DNA of 64,000 nucleotides, taken from Mugil cephalus. Taxonomy: Eukaryota > Chordata > Actinopteri > Mugiliformes > Mugilidae. The stretch is from NCBI RefSeq assembly GCF_022458985.1, contig NC_061771.1, positions 15,043,001-15,107,000 on the forward strand. The letters run 5' to 3'. Below, in pieces: positions 40,201 to 52,585 of this stretch. Each line of letters opens with the position of its first letter. Position 1 is the stretch's first letter. The translations under genes were made by a program, and so were the position numbers. The notes beneath the pieces were generated by a model. The model worked only from the letters and a program-made list of their open reading frames with translations, was not told the origin of the DNA and searched no databases.

Positions 40201-43200
40201 GTCTGGCAGCTCTTTGAGCATCTTGTCAAAAGCCCGGGCCATGTCACTTTGTGACAGCAACTTGCCCGACAGATCAGACAGGAGGCGGGAGGTCAGTTCT
40301 CTGTGGCTGGCCTTGCCTTCGAGGGACAGAGACACGGCAAAAGAGGAGAACTCGTACTTGTGTGGGCCCAGGTTGAGCCCCTTCAGCAGCATCTGACAGG
40401 AGGAGGGAAAATGTGTAGGTGGAAGGTCTTCATTACGATTCCTGGTCAGCATTCACACAGGTAAGGCGTAAAGGTTTGCTTTAGAGGTTTTACCTGGACC
40501 TCTTTTGTGTCTCCATGTTCAAAGTACTCCTGTACAATTGGGTTGACCATTTTTTCTAGTTCCCTCTCGTCTACCTCTGGCACGACTGTTGCGTAAACCG
40601 TGTCCCCCTGTGCAAAAACAAAGACACATTGTCAGAATACTTTTCGGTTTATACAAAATCAGCTTCACACTGTTTAGCATTTCTCATCGTCTTCCTTCCA
40701 AAATAAAGCTCGTTCTCCCAGGATTGTGAGAACAAGAAAAAAAAGTTTGTTTCGGCCAGGTAATTTATACTCCACGAGAAAATCAATTGCTGAACTCTGT
40801 GTAAGTCCTCATGGAGTCTGCCCACTGCAGTGTACGTCACATGCGCTAAGCATTGAGGGAGATGCGGCAGATGGACGACTACAGACACTTTCCTTATTAC
40901 TTTCAGAAGTCACCCAGACGTGTCCGTCGGATCAAAGCTTTCATTCAGCATGTGCCCACACACAGTCTGGCGATCTCTACCCGGGAAAGATTAGCGGCCA
41001 TGCTGCATATATTAGCATCTGGGAGCTCACAGACACACAGACACAGAGCTCACATGACATAGGGCTAATTCATGTATGCGCTTCAATTAACAACCGTGTA
41101 ACAACAAATTTAATTTGTTTGATTGAAAAAAATTGACAAAATCTGGTCAGAGTTCAGTCTTTATGGGAGTCGACCAAAACTGTGTTGGAGGACAATGTTA
41201 AGCACTGATTAAACAATATTGGCACAAAGTGAATCAACAAATAAAATCCTGCGAAAAGTAGGAGTTCATGTAATTGTAAAAGAAAAAAAGAAGAAATTAT
41301 CCTAAATCATAGGTTTGGTCAGAGTAGAGGAAAAAGGAGCCGTTCAAGTACTATAGTTCACCCGGCAGATTTTACTATTTTGACATTTTGTCACTCTCCC
41401 CAGAACGGGTCGACCTGTACCGTTCAGAAATCCTTCATCTAGCGATGATCCGCTCGGTCTGATTCAAAGGTCACCGTCTACACGTGCACCGTCTCTTTTT
41501 CCTGTGCCGCTCTGTCCCAGTTCCCGTGAACACCGACATCCTTCCACTAACAGTCAAGGCCAAATCACACTGCCATCTCTGAGCCAACCTCCAGTTCTTA
41601 TCAGGCTTCCACTGACAGAAGCGCCGTTCCCACTCGGCATTCAGCCGTGACCACAGTTGAACGGGGTTAAATATTGAAAACTCTGATGGGATGGGGCCAT
41701 CTGGACTGATCGATCCTGTGGATAGTGGCATTTTAAGATTGTGTTTGTCCAGGACTAACCACCACCCCGGCAACTTCACCCCGAAACCTACTTTCTTCGT
41801 CACGTTCATGATCTTCAGCCATCTCTTGCCACATGTATCGTCAAAGTGTACACCTCTACAATGAAGAAAGCCATTGCTCAACTTTGACCTGCGTCAGATT
41901 TGTGTCAAAAAAACATTAGAGCAAAACTAGCACTTTGCTTATGAACGTAAAGAAAAAGACGATATTTTGGAACAACCTGTCCCGGGAGGATTAATAGAAG
42001 ATAAACCACCTACTAACTGAAGCATGGTGGAGGAGGAAATGTTATGGATTGGTGATTTGCTGCCTCAGGGACAGGACGGCTGTGCCTGCGTCATTTTGAA
42101 GAGCACCTAAAGATAATGTGAGGGAATCTGTGTGAAAGCAGAAGTGGACATTGGTTATAAAAAAGAAGAAAACGGAATAGAATGGGGTATGGAGTCGTTG
42201 AGCGGAGACTTGAATCAAAATTAAATATAGTATAAAGGGATTTGAAACTGCAGGACATGCAAAAAAGAATTTCGTAAAAATTTCAATAAATTTAAGCCAA
42301 ACTGACGAATGTGAGCTGTTTTTGTTCAATAATTAATTATGCAGGGTAGGGGTTGGTATTAAGTTGAAATGATATTGTTCTAAATAACTGTATTTATCAT
42401 TTCAATGCTGGACACTTTATTATTGTAAGAATATACAGAGTGAGAAGGATCTATCATAAAGAGACAATGTTATTCACTTCACCAGTTGGTCGTTTTAATG
42501 ATTGATGGATGTAAATTTGACACAAACTGACCCCAGAGGAACAAATAATGATTGTAGCACAGTCTACGTAATCCAATACTTCAATACTACTACACCACGC
42601 TGTATTTGACACTAGAGAGAAAAAAAACTCATTGCGGTATTCATTATAGTTGCTAAAGTGCGTACGCGTGTTGTCCGAACGAGCACAAACATCATCTTGT
42701 TCCAAAGCTTCTTTTATAGTCAGTGTTTCAACAGCATGTTTGTGCGACACAGGGCATAAGAGATACCATCCAATTCAGCCCACGGCTTTGATCAGCAGGC
42801 CTCTTTGGAACAAAAAGCTGCTCCACACAACAGGTCTGCCGCTTCACCAATAACACCGCTGAACTAACCTCTGCTGGTGACGCTTGCTCGTCACTATGGG
42901 TGGGGGAAAAAAAGCGCTCGTATCTGAAACGTCCACCGCGGCTAAGAAACAAAGCAGTTCATTTAAATGAGAAGTTGGCAAAACATTTGCAGGTGTCCTC
43001 CCGGAAATTTGGATATTTTCTTTTTTACGACAGTCACGACACAAGATCAGCTTTCATCCCCGCACCAACCGTCCAAAGACAGAGAGCATTGGAGTCACTC
43101 ACCTGGGAAGATTCGTCATAGTTTGGGTCCCGTACATCAGGTTCTTCGTCTTCATAAACCATCCCAGCAGCGCCCCAAACTCCTTTACCGCCTGCACCAC

Positions 43201-46200
43201 CTGAAGACAGCCAGCAAAACAAAGCTCAGCAGTATGTCTCTGGGATGAGGCATCCAAACAATGTTCATGCAGCTAATAATATAAAAAAATAAATAAAACA
43301 CTTCCAATCCAAGTAGTTGGTGCATACAAATCACAGGCATCAGGAGTTTCGGGACCAGCTAAGCATTGGTGCCTTTCCTGTTTCCCCTATGGGCGTTTAA
43401 CCTAACCTTCCGTTAAGCTCTACCTTTTTTTGGCAGGCCTCTGCCTTTTCCCGTCCTTGACTTGCGGTCGTTGGTGTTGACTTTGCCCTTCGGGCTGTGT
43501 GGGTCGCCTCCCGCCACATCTCCCGACTCGGAGAAGGACTCGCTGGTGGAGTTGCGGGACGAGGATTTGCGCAGACGGCGCTTGGCTTTGGCTTTGAGAC
43601 GCGCCTCGTGGAGCGCCTTCTCCTGGGGCGTCCAGTTGCCATTCACCTCGGCCTCGTTCAGGCCGTCTTCGTCGTCGCTGTAGGGATGGGGGGCCTCCGC
43701 CATGTTGTTCTCCAGGGAAAACATCCCTGCGAGAGGACAGTCGGAAGAAATGACAGTTTGAATCGCACCAGACGAGGACAATATGAAATGCTGCAGATGA
43801 TCTCTGTTGCACACGAGTCAATTACAAATAACAAAAGCATGTGGACAACCCTGTCTGTCCTCTTCTGTTTGGCTTAGTCTATGCTGTTAAATTCCAGATA
43901 CAACATTTAATGCATCGGTGCAGTTAAAAATTTGTGGGAGGGATTTTTCAAAATAATCTTCCACTGCAGCCTCAAGAAAAAAAAAAAAAAGAAAAAAGAA
44001 ACAGGAAGTCGGGCCAAATTACTCTAGAGCATGTGTGCACATAGTTTCATGCATGTAGTGTGAGGGCTCATCTTGTGTGACTTGACTCCTACACAGAATG
44101 TAGATAAATGATTTAGCCCAAGCAGCTGAACAATGTTTACAAAAACTCAGGAAGCCCTGCTACGAAACTGAGAGGGGCAACGTTCTCTGCAGAACACATT
44201 CTAATAAGAAGAACAAGTAAATATCCAACCAATCCGTGTCCCACCAAATTACACTGTTTGGACTCACTTTACTTTCTTTGCAAACAGATTCAAACACCTC
44301 TCCACTACTGAGAGCGCAGCAGCTCAGGCAGGAAAACAATGCTCTCCGACAAAGTGCATTACACCCGCCTCCATGTGCCACGGCAGTGTTTTGCACAGCA
44401 AGCCAAAGGTCACACAACACCCAAAACACTACACAGGACGATGGCAGCGCGAATTCACACATGCGTTCCCTCCGACACTCACCAGCTCTGTCGGCAGACA
44501 TAAGGTGGGAGTACTGAAAACGCTGCAGTATTTGGGGGAATCTAATCTCAGGTTGCCTCTTGCAAGTGTGGAGAAAGGGACACAACAAAACAACAAGTTG
44601 GATCGGAGCGCTGCTGCAGGCATGGGAGGAGCGAAGGGGAACACATGCTGGAGAAATGCTGACACAAGTGTTTTTTTTTTTATTCTGTCTTCTCGCGATC
44701 TGTGCGCCCGCAGCTAGGCTGGACCTGACTACATATGGCATGGTTGGGTCCAAGAGTGGTCACGTGACGGGACTGTAGGAGAGACTGAAAGCAGGAGGAG
44801 GAATGTGCGAGGGTGTAATGAATACTTAAATCCCTCAAGCGTGGCTCCTAATGGCAGTTTGAGGGCCTATAGATCGGAGGACATGTAGGAAATATGCAGA
44901 GGGGAGGGGGGGAGCAGGAGCATATGGCCACACATAAAACTTACAGCCTACAAAAGCAAAACCAAAGGGCTGCTCCAACTGTCGGCTACTTACTATAGCT
45001 GTGCACTACTGCAACACAATTAACGTACTTATTTGAAAGCTGCGCAAACAGCACAGCTCAGTCGGCCCAGTACTGTAAACAACAGAGGGAGCACCTTAGA
45101 GCTAAGAGCAAGACACCTCCCTGAATTAACCTGTTGTAGTCAGTGCCGCACCACACCCTTGGCCTTCAAAAGTCTGTAAACAGCCCACCCATGTGTCATC
45201 TCCTCCTTCAGCTCCTCCTCCTTCCCTTAAAGTAGGCCACGGGGCCTGCCAGGGCAGTAAATTAGGAACTAACCAATGGCAGCCTGCCAAACGCACAACT
45301 GGCCAACTGGAAAAGAGCAGAGAAACGAAAAGGCAGCGAATGCAGCTTGCCAAGTTGTTGCAAAACGAGCTCGACAAAAACGCAGCCACGCTCCACTGAC
45401 TGTTCGAGCTCGAATGCGACCGTGTGGCCCTGCAAACGCCATGCGCCCCGACCTCAGCCACCGAGCGCACTCCTTTAAAAGGACCGACTTTCCGAACAGT
45501 AGGTCTGTGTGTCACGGGCCCGTAAAGCTGCGTCAACAAACTTGCCTTCAACGCTGCACGTCCACCAGAGCTGCCATGATGGCTTTCAAAACCACCCCCA
45601 CAGTTACTAACGCTGAGAGAGAGAGCCATTTGCCTGGACCTGGACCCTACGTGCTGTGTGGGAGGTTTTCACAGCCAGCGAATGTGAACAGGCGACATTG
45701 AGGTGTTTAGTTTTGGGTTTCCATGCAGTAGCAGTGTTTATGAATGAGAAGGAGGTCAGTGGGGCAAAAAGTAAACTGGCCGGGGACAGAACTAGTTCTT
45801 AAAGGTGTACTGGGATTCCTTTGACGACAAGTCTGAAGTGGAACGCGTTGTACAGCATTAAAGGCAAATCACATTTGTCTATTCAAAGCAGCAAATCTTA
45901 AAAAACGTCTGGGGGACTGCACAGATTTGTTTTACATTTCTGCTCAGGCCTTTAATTTAGGCCGTTTGATAAATCGCTGTGTACAAAAGACTGCGGCAAA
46001 TCTGAGACTGCTAGCAAATTGCACAGTGCAGTGTGTGTAAACCGTGCGTGGTCCAATGTGCACAAGCAAAGACTAAACACGTGGACGGCCAGAAAGGAGC
46101 ATATTCTTTCCTTGAATATTATCTTGGGAGATACTGGAGATCTGTATTTTTTCTAAGCTACTACAGCTGCGCAAACTGGTACGAGACGTCCTCCTTGTTC

Positions 46201-49200
46201 AAATAACCATTGGCACCATACAGTCCATGATGCGCGCCGAGATAAAGGGAACAAATGGAGGACAGCCCATATGCATATCGCACTGTGGCAGTTATCTGCG
46301 ACAGGAGAAAAAGGGCGTGGGCCAACTTGGGGTTTAACCGTCATTCCATTTAATGACAAGGAGACTTGGGCAGAATTTTACTCAAAAACATGCCTCAGAT
46401 ATAAGGCCCAACAAGCAACAACAGAGGCTGAGGAACTGTCCACACATGCACCATGAAGCACTTTCACACTGGATTGTTATCAGTCGTGTTTATGCTGGGG
46501 TTTTATTGCAACGTGTGACTTCTTTGCCTGTTTACAACCACCCCTGCACGTTGTGCACGTATCAATCAGCCAAACCGTCCACAACACTGGAGTACAGATG
46601 CACGCCCCAAAGCCCACACTTCTGATCGGATGGAGAAAAAACACCTCATTTTGAACATTACAGGTGCTTTCCCAACCAAAAAGTTCAGGGCATTTTGTTA
46701 GGGTAAGCTCCCAGAGACCTGCACGCTTTCACTGGCTTTTTGTCCTGTTTGTGTTTTCAGTGTCAACAACACAGCTGCACCAGCCCGGACTTACCTGTTA
46801 AAACCATTTCTCTGTATTTGGTTCTATTTTTGAGGGCAGTGACGACTTTTCCAGTGTTCAGACTATATATTGTTTGTCAGTGCTGCATTTGACTAATCTC
46901 TAAAGGTTCCTCTTGTGCCAGGAAAGTACCCACACTGGTGCAGGGGCTAAAACATCCCTTCTCAGTTCCTGCCGTGACAAGGTAAAAGCGAGGTGGTGCT
47001 TTCTTCAACAATTATAGGAACTCTGAACGGCTCCTGTAGTCAGAAAGAACCAAATGAAATCATCGCTATACTGACCTTTTCAAAAAGGCAGAGGAAAGAA
47101 GATAGGGGTTTTCTTCTGCGGTTAACAGGTTCCCCATTTAAACAAATTAGTTGGAATATTGTTATTTTCCAGAATAAAAAAGAAAACAAAGCCATGAATA
47201 TTTTTGTCAATTGGTAATACAAGTTGCTGACTGTGCTTTTTGAATTGCTCCAACAGCAGCTCAACAACTCAGATAAAAGAGCATGCAAGATTAGAGAGGC
47301 ACTCAGATAAACTTTGAAAAGTCTGATAACACGGTTTTAATCACCTGCCAATCACCTACGCTGTCACAGCACTGCAAAGCACAACTTTTCGCAGGCGGTT
47401 TGTTCAGTTTCTAAACCGAAGGACTGGATGCAAACGCGCTTTCATGAACGCGTGTGTGCAGGGACACGGGTTAACAGCCATAACAACCCTAACCATAACA
47501 GAATGTGCACTCAGCGGGCCACGAACCAATCCGGCTTGACATTGACGGTAGTGGGTTTCCTTCGTGATGCTCTTAATGCTTATTTGTCCAAGGAGTTATA
47601 TAAATGTTGTCACAGGTGGAGCTCTTTTCAGCCTAAGGCCGCTTGAACGGATCACTTTTTTTTTATTTAAAATATATTGATTTACATGTTCATGCAGAGA
47701 CCGGCACTGTACTTTCAATGAATGCTAGAAACATAGGGCTGATTTGGCGTGATTGGCTTTAAAGCTGGAAAAAGAATGAGATGCATGTTTTTACATACAT
47801 TTAAGACGGGGTGTAAACTGTGCCGAGCGTGAGTCGTGATTGGAAATGGTCCTTTTTACGGTCCGGACGTTTGGGAAGATTCTTGTTTTGAATGGACTTT
47901 GCATGTGGTTTCTACTTTTGTGAGAGTTCAGCGTCCAAGCTGACCTACTATTTATCATTCCAGACAATAGACTCTTGTGTGAGAGTGTGTGGCAACAGCT
48001 CATCAACACAGGCTGCTGCCCCATCAAGCGTGATCTGACCCCTCCTTGCAGGGGGGGGAGTGGAGAGAACAGCAAGTTCACACAGAAGAGCCCATCTGTG
48101 CAGAACACACTGCCATAACATACCAGTAGCGCACCACGTGGTGCGTCAAATGTCGATCGCATATGGACAAATGCTACATCTGACACAGTAATGGTGCCGG
48201 CCGCGGCGCTAACAATACATTTCTTATGTAAGGGTTTAATACACAGCGGCGCAGAGATTATGTAAGGCTTTCCTATTGGCCCGTATGGGAGGCTATACAT
48301 GTCGACGTCAGCGCCAGGCTGAGGGACGAAAACACGGAACCGAGTGTGCCATCCATGAGCTCTGCCGTCACCCAAAACGAAATATAAAACCACACAATGA
48401 TCACAGTGCAATGATCAAAACCTCCATCATAAGAGCGCATGTATTTAAGAAATGTAGGCTAAAGCCAATGCAATAGGAAAGATTATTCTTCGTGGCTACT
48501 GCTTGTACTCCTTTCTGCAAGAATCTTATCTATAGATGCAACACCTGATTTCACACAGGAAAGACGCGTCGTTGAGCACGATCTGTGCAGGGGCTCAGTC
48601 CGAACGAAGGGATTAAACAGACAGAAAACGTGTAGGCGCGCACACGTTGAGGAATTGGGGAACTGAAATAAAATAAATCAGATGACAAACATCTCTCCGG
48701 GCTCGCGTCGAACCCCGTCTGCGAAGAAAAGTACAGAAAGGAGCATTGACTGATAGAAAGCCAGCTGCGCACGACGACTTGTCAAAGCGGAAGTGAGCGC
48801 CGTGGCCTCGACCAATCACAAGCGCGAAAGGGTTAAACGTAAAACCAGAGAAAAACAACATGCATGTCGAATGGTCTCAGATAGTAGTAATAAAATGCAC
48901 TTGGGGTTCGGTTGAAATGCAGCGTCGAGGGCGCAAATATGCGTCGACGTGCAGTGATTGACGCACCCACCAGTGTGACATTATTGTTTGTGTGAGTGTG
49001 TGTGTGTGTGTGTGGTTTCAGTGGAGCACATGGTGGAGCATGGCTGGCGCTGCAGCCCATCCCATGCAATAGGGACAATAGATCGGGCAGAGCAGCCAGC
49101 AGGCCCAGCGATGGATCCCTGACACCTCGATCTCTGCACCAGCTCTCAACGAGGAGGCTCAATTCATTCATTCACTCACCGTCGGCCTTGGGAGCGGAGG

Positions 49201-49225
49201 ACCACGTATCCACTTCGGTCGCCAT
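34285..49225 (-). CDS. pdcd4: Programmed cell death protein 4, translation inhibitor with two MA3 domains (468 aa)
   Basis: Eleven coding exons on the minus strand: 49180-49225, 43424-43726, 43103-43200, 40494-40607, 40171-40392, 39767-39864, 38461-38575, 36896-37003, 36078-36188, 35821-35960 and 34285-34336. Phases agree throughout. The 468 residues compare with 469 in human PDCD4. The protein binds eIF4A through its two MA3 domains and blocks its helicase activity, restraining cap-dependent translation. It shuttles between nucleus and cytoplasm. Family landmarks are AKAKRRLRK near 61-69, GKGRGLPKKGGAGGKGVWG near 107-126, MA3-1 (about 163-284, with LEGKASHREL and LGQFIARA) and MA3-2 (about 328-449, with KEYLISGDVSEAEHCL and VPHFHHELVYE). 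The C-terminal RKRFVSEGD phosphorylation site is conserved. The first exon encodes only 15 residues (MATEVDTW...). The usual beta-TrCP degron sequence is altered, and exon 9 has an odd donor context (see findings). Fish have two pdcd4 paralogues, and I cannot tell which this is. Confidence 0.96.
34712..34810. mobile_element. Probable hAT-like MITE end fragment in pdcd4 intron 10
   Basis: The stretch has the wording GGACTGGGTGA, then CATATCTTAAATTTTC, AAAACGATATTAATCTCGATATATATA. That resembles the ends of common fish hAT-derived MITEs with GGGCGATAT / TCTCGATAT repeats. The other end was not located, so extent and family are uncertain. Confidence 0.4.
35222..35740 (+). mobile_element. 5'-truncated L1-like LINE 3' end in pdcd4 intron 10
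   Basis: The plus-strand frame 35228-35464 contains VDTLTHQFWTCPNLYSFW followed by an FDFYSKAF segment. This matches the C-terminal end typical of fish L1-clade reverse transcriptases. An AT-rich 3' tail follows with AATAAAAAAAAAAG near 35726-35738. It is antisense to pdcd4 and truncated at its 5' side. Confidence 0.75.
36044..36068 (-). promoter_or_regulatory. U25 tract just after the pdcd4 exon 9 donor
   Basis: There are 25 consecutive A on the plus strand, so 25 U in pdcd4 pre-mRNA, starting at intron position +10 after the weak donor GTTAGC. U-rich sequence at this position is known to recruit TIA-1/TIAL1, which help U1 bind weak donors. The tract is seen directly. The splicing role is inferred. 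Confidence 0.55.
41900..42150 (+). mobile_element. Decayed Tc1-like fragment in pdcd4 intron 3
   Basis: The words AAGCATGGTGGAGGAGG and TTTGCTGCCTCAGGGACAGG at 42021-42080 match the conserved middle of Tc1-like transposase genes. No terminal repeats were found, and the reading frame is destroyed. Confidence 0.45.
43727..49179. other. pdcd4 intron 1 (5.45 kb)
   Basis: The intron has donor GTGAGTG next to 49180 and acceptor TCCTCTCGCAG next to 43726. It has a poly-A run near 43978-43990, a CCAAT-containing stretch near 48811 and a GT repeat at 48981-49014. Several long open frames (44160-44753, 45126-45629, 47791-48411) have Cys/Ser-rich random composition and no family signature, so none is called a gene. 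Confidence 0.6.
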
Positions 49226-49730
49226 GGCTCGGTTAAAAAATAAAAATCTCCTCCTGTCGAGCTGCCTTCAACTGCAACAGATACCCCCTCAGTAAACAAA
49301 TGTAGCAAAAAGAAAAAACGCTTATTCTAGGTCGTTTTGATAAGTAGCACCAAAAAGAGGGAGAAATGTTCAAATGTTTTTGTTGTTGTTGTTCGTGCTG
49401 CAGGGTCTCAGCTGAGGAGAACAAAAAAAAAAAAAAGGAAAGGTGAAATTACAAAGAGACGAGAAAAGATTCAGTGAAAGGAGCGAGATGCAACAATCTT
49501 CTCGGCGTCCGGGGCTGGGGAGAGCAAATAATAATAAAAAAGGAAATAACGACAGGGAGAAGGAGGCAGGTTAACTAGACGGAGAGCATTTCATCGAACA
49601 GCCCACAAGATAAACAAAGTCTGTTTTTAACTTTGCAAGAGCGACCCGAGCGGAGTCACGTGGAGAAAACGCGGGTGGGGAGTGGTCAGAATAGGGGGTG
49701 GGTGCTGGTCCTCGCTGGCCAATCAGAGGG
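49226..49730 (-). promoter_or_regulatory. pdcd4 5' UTR and promoter region
   Basis: This lies directly upstream of the pdcd4 start codon. It includes a more GC-rich block at 49620-49730 with a CCAAT box (49719-49723) and a GGGGGTGGGTG Sp1/KLF-like element. No TATA box was noticed. The transcription start is not determined. Confidence 0.45.
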
Positions 49731-52330
49731 CAGGAAAAAAAATCAATTAATTAAATAAAAAAACACACATTTAAATCATTTAAAAGGAGTCCATTTTGGT
49801 CTAATCTGTATTTGTATTAATTATTGTCAGAATCTATCTTTCTTTCTTTCTTGTTAAATTTCATATGTTTATAAAGCAAGATTATTATAATATTTCCGAA
49901 AACATTTTTTAGATAGAGTATGTATAGTATTACTTTGGCTTTTATGAAAAACAAAAAGATGAATTTATCTGATTGTGCATTATATTGTTTATTATATTTA
50001 CAACCTACAATTTTTTTGAAACTAGTTGAATGTCTTTACTATGTGTGCACACATTTTTCAAAAAGGAATTTTTCATAACACGTTTAGGGACGTCTTTGTG
50101 TTGCTGCACATGTCACCTTCTCTTCCCTCATACACCCTCAGTCTACCAGGCTCGTATGGAAATTTTAAGCAAAGCATTAAACTTGAAACGAACGTGTTTT
50201 TGTCATCTGGATTCACATCACCAGATGGCGCTGGAGAAAGAAACAGCAGCGCTCAAGATATTACTTCCTGAGAACTTGCTATCTCACTTCAACTGTACTT
50301 GTCATTTTTATTTTGCTTACAACAGAAGTCAGCGTGTTTCAGAATATAGAGTCACTGGCATGGCCGCTGTCCTCACAGTCAGGTTTGTAATAATCATGGA
50401 AAGAGTAATCTTCATGTGTCCAAAAGGGAACTGCTACGTACCTAATAATCAGGTTTGCATTTGCAGTTTGTGCAGATTCCTTAGGTTTACCCTGTGTTTA
50501 TTTGCATATATTAATTTATTGTGTTATCAGATCTGACCGATTGACCTCTGCTGTCCCTGTGGAGTTTTAGTCAGAAAATCAAATTGAAGCTCAGCGCAGG
50601 AGCCGTTTCCTCTTGTGCAACACATGCATACAGAAATCATTAACTTCCTGAAAGTACATTTTGACACAGGATCCAACACCGACACTAGGCTTCTTATTAG
50701 ATGACTTAGTGCTTTAATCAAATCCCAAACAAACTTTCTATTTAAAGCTACAGCGACGAGTGTTTGTCTCCCCCCTCTGGCAGTGAGTGTACATTGTGTA
50801 CATGTTTCTTCATAATCTGGGTCACCAGAAACCTTTCTTGGACACTTCCTTTGCTTCTGTTCCCTGACCGCCACAAAGGGTGGATTCATAGAACTTGGGT
50901 TACATTTGTAACTCTCAGTTATGCCAATGTCCTAGTCCCTCCATACGGTTTCCCCAGCCGACGAACAAAGCTGTCTACCGGACCAGAACACAGATTCTAA
51001 TCTCGTAAAAAAAGATTTCAGAGTGAGTGCAACATGATGATTCATCCCAAATCAGCCGGTGACAGTTACTCATGAGTGGGAGCTTTTAGCTCATCCTTCG
51101 ACTACACGAAAGTCGAGCATTTCAAAGGTTAAAGACGTGCACACTGCGATTAAATGTACACACAAGTATTGGGTAGCACATTTATTTTGACATGAAATCC
51201 ACAGTTTTTGTTGAATAAAGTAGATGTCCTTGTCCAACATGGTAACAGTGGCAATAAATGAAAAGAGAAAAACACAAATGTCTGAAACTGAAACCTAAGT
51301 ACAGCCCCACACTGTGCGGAAAGCACAGGCATATATGCAACCAAACCAACATTTAAAAGCATCTAATTGTTCAGATTTCAAATCTGATTACGCTTCAGAA
51401 ATCTCTGCTATACACCGTGATACAAAATCAAACTTAATATTTGGGTATTTATATTGACAAATATCATCACCTCTGGCCTCGTAATAAGCGATAATGATTT
51501 GAACAGCATAACAACACAGATGACAAATATGTCACACATGCGCACAACACACCGTAGAGCTGCAAGGTAAGATTGCACAAGGATACCCTCAAAAATACAC
51601 AACGTGTCGCAGTAATATTAATCTGAACAACTCCACATAAAGTCACATATAGATACTGCTAAATATCCCGCTGCAGCAGTAAAAGGAGAACGCTTCTGTC
51701 AGCAGGGTGGAACTTTTTTTTTTTTTTTCCTAGCAAAGTATTTCAGCTGTACCAATGCGGGCTTCTTTTATTTAAATGTTTTAATTCATCAATTACAAAA
51801 TAAAATCAGTACAAATATAGAGTAAATACTATCTTCAGACGGAGAAGTAAACAGACCTTTGCAGTCGAAACTCGAGCGAGGTAACAGTCTTACATCACGA
51901 TTTGGCCTAGAGTGGCGATGAGGGGATGAGTCTGGGCATTTTGTCTGTAGCTGCTGACAAGGCAAAACAAATCAAACTCACCCTATGTACAATGAACTCA
52001 GAAGGGTCTGGCTTCAATTTGAAATCAGAGTCGTGATAAAATTTGCCCCAGTTTGTCCCTTCGAGGGTAGATTTGAGTCACAGAGCTGAACACAGATATT
52101 TCTGAAAAACGGCACTTTCGCAAACTTGGTGAAGCCGTTTGTTTAAATTGCTCAAGAAGCTACTTTTCTCACCTCAGTAAAATAATGAATAACATATAAG
52201 AGATCTTTTTTTATATATATATATAAATTGCAACAATATTTGTGTTTCACATTTTCATAAAATCCATCCAGCCTTCATCTATTACCGCTTACCACGTAGG
52301 GAAGGAAATGTCCAGTTGCAGTCAAGCTCT
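49731..52330. other. Intergenic DNA between pdcd4 and wbp1, no gene seen
   Basis: AT-rich sequence with short open frames only, such as 50030-50536, none of which carries a recognisable domain. A TTTATT at 51179-51184 and the long T-run at 51714-51728 could be distal polyadenylation context for wbp1, but this is speculative. Confidence 0.45.
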
Positions 52331-52331
52331 A

Positions 52332-52585
52332 TGTTGATATGTGCAGAGGATGAACAGTGAGACGCACCCACGAGTCACTGCACAGGAGCTTTGAACAGAG
52401 GTGATCAAGGACGTCAAAATGTAGAAACACAACCCCTTTAACAACCCCTAGACCCACATATGAAGGTATAAATGAAGACATAGGTTTGGTCTTTTGTTTG
52501 TCTGACCACATAAGCTAGTTGAAAGCTTTGCCTTCAAGTATCATACAATAGTAAGCTTTGCACTAAAGACACAGGTAAAGTGGCC
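52332..52585 (+). repeat. Direct duplication, copy A
   Basis: The unit begins GATATGTGCAGAGGATGAAC (52336-52355) and contains CGAGTCACTGCACA, ACAACCCCT, AAGCTAGTTGAAAGCTTTGC and AGCTTTGCACTAA in order. The same words occur in the same order and orientation about 1.6 kb away in copy B. No terminal inverted repeats or coding frame were found. It may be a segmental duplication or two copies of an unrecognised repeat. Confidence 0.85.

Noticed and set aside
43420-43877. Other-frame and antisense open frames over pdcd4 exon 2
   Set aside because: They overlap a well-supported exon whose translation matches PDCD4. They are shadows of it.
44160-44753. 197-codon minus-strand open frame in pdcd4 intron 1
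   Set aside because: Cys/Ser-rich random-looking composition, no domain, no splice or promoter context separate from pdcd4.
45126-45629. 167-codon minus-strand open frame in pdcd4 intron 1
   Set aside because: The opposite strand is open at the same place, as expected for a GC-rich stretch with few stops. No family similarity.
47791-48411. 206-codon minus-strand open frame in pdcd4 intron 1
   Set aside because: No recognisable family words and composition like non-coding DNA. Probably chance.
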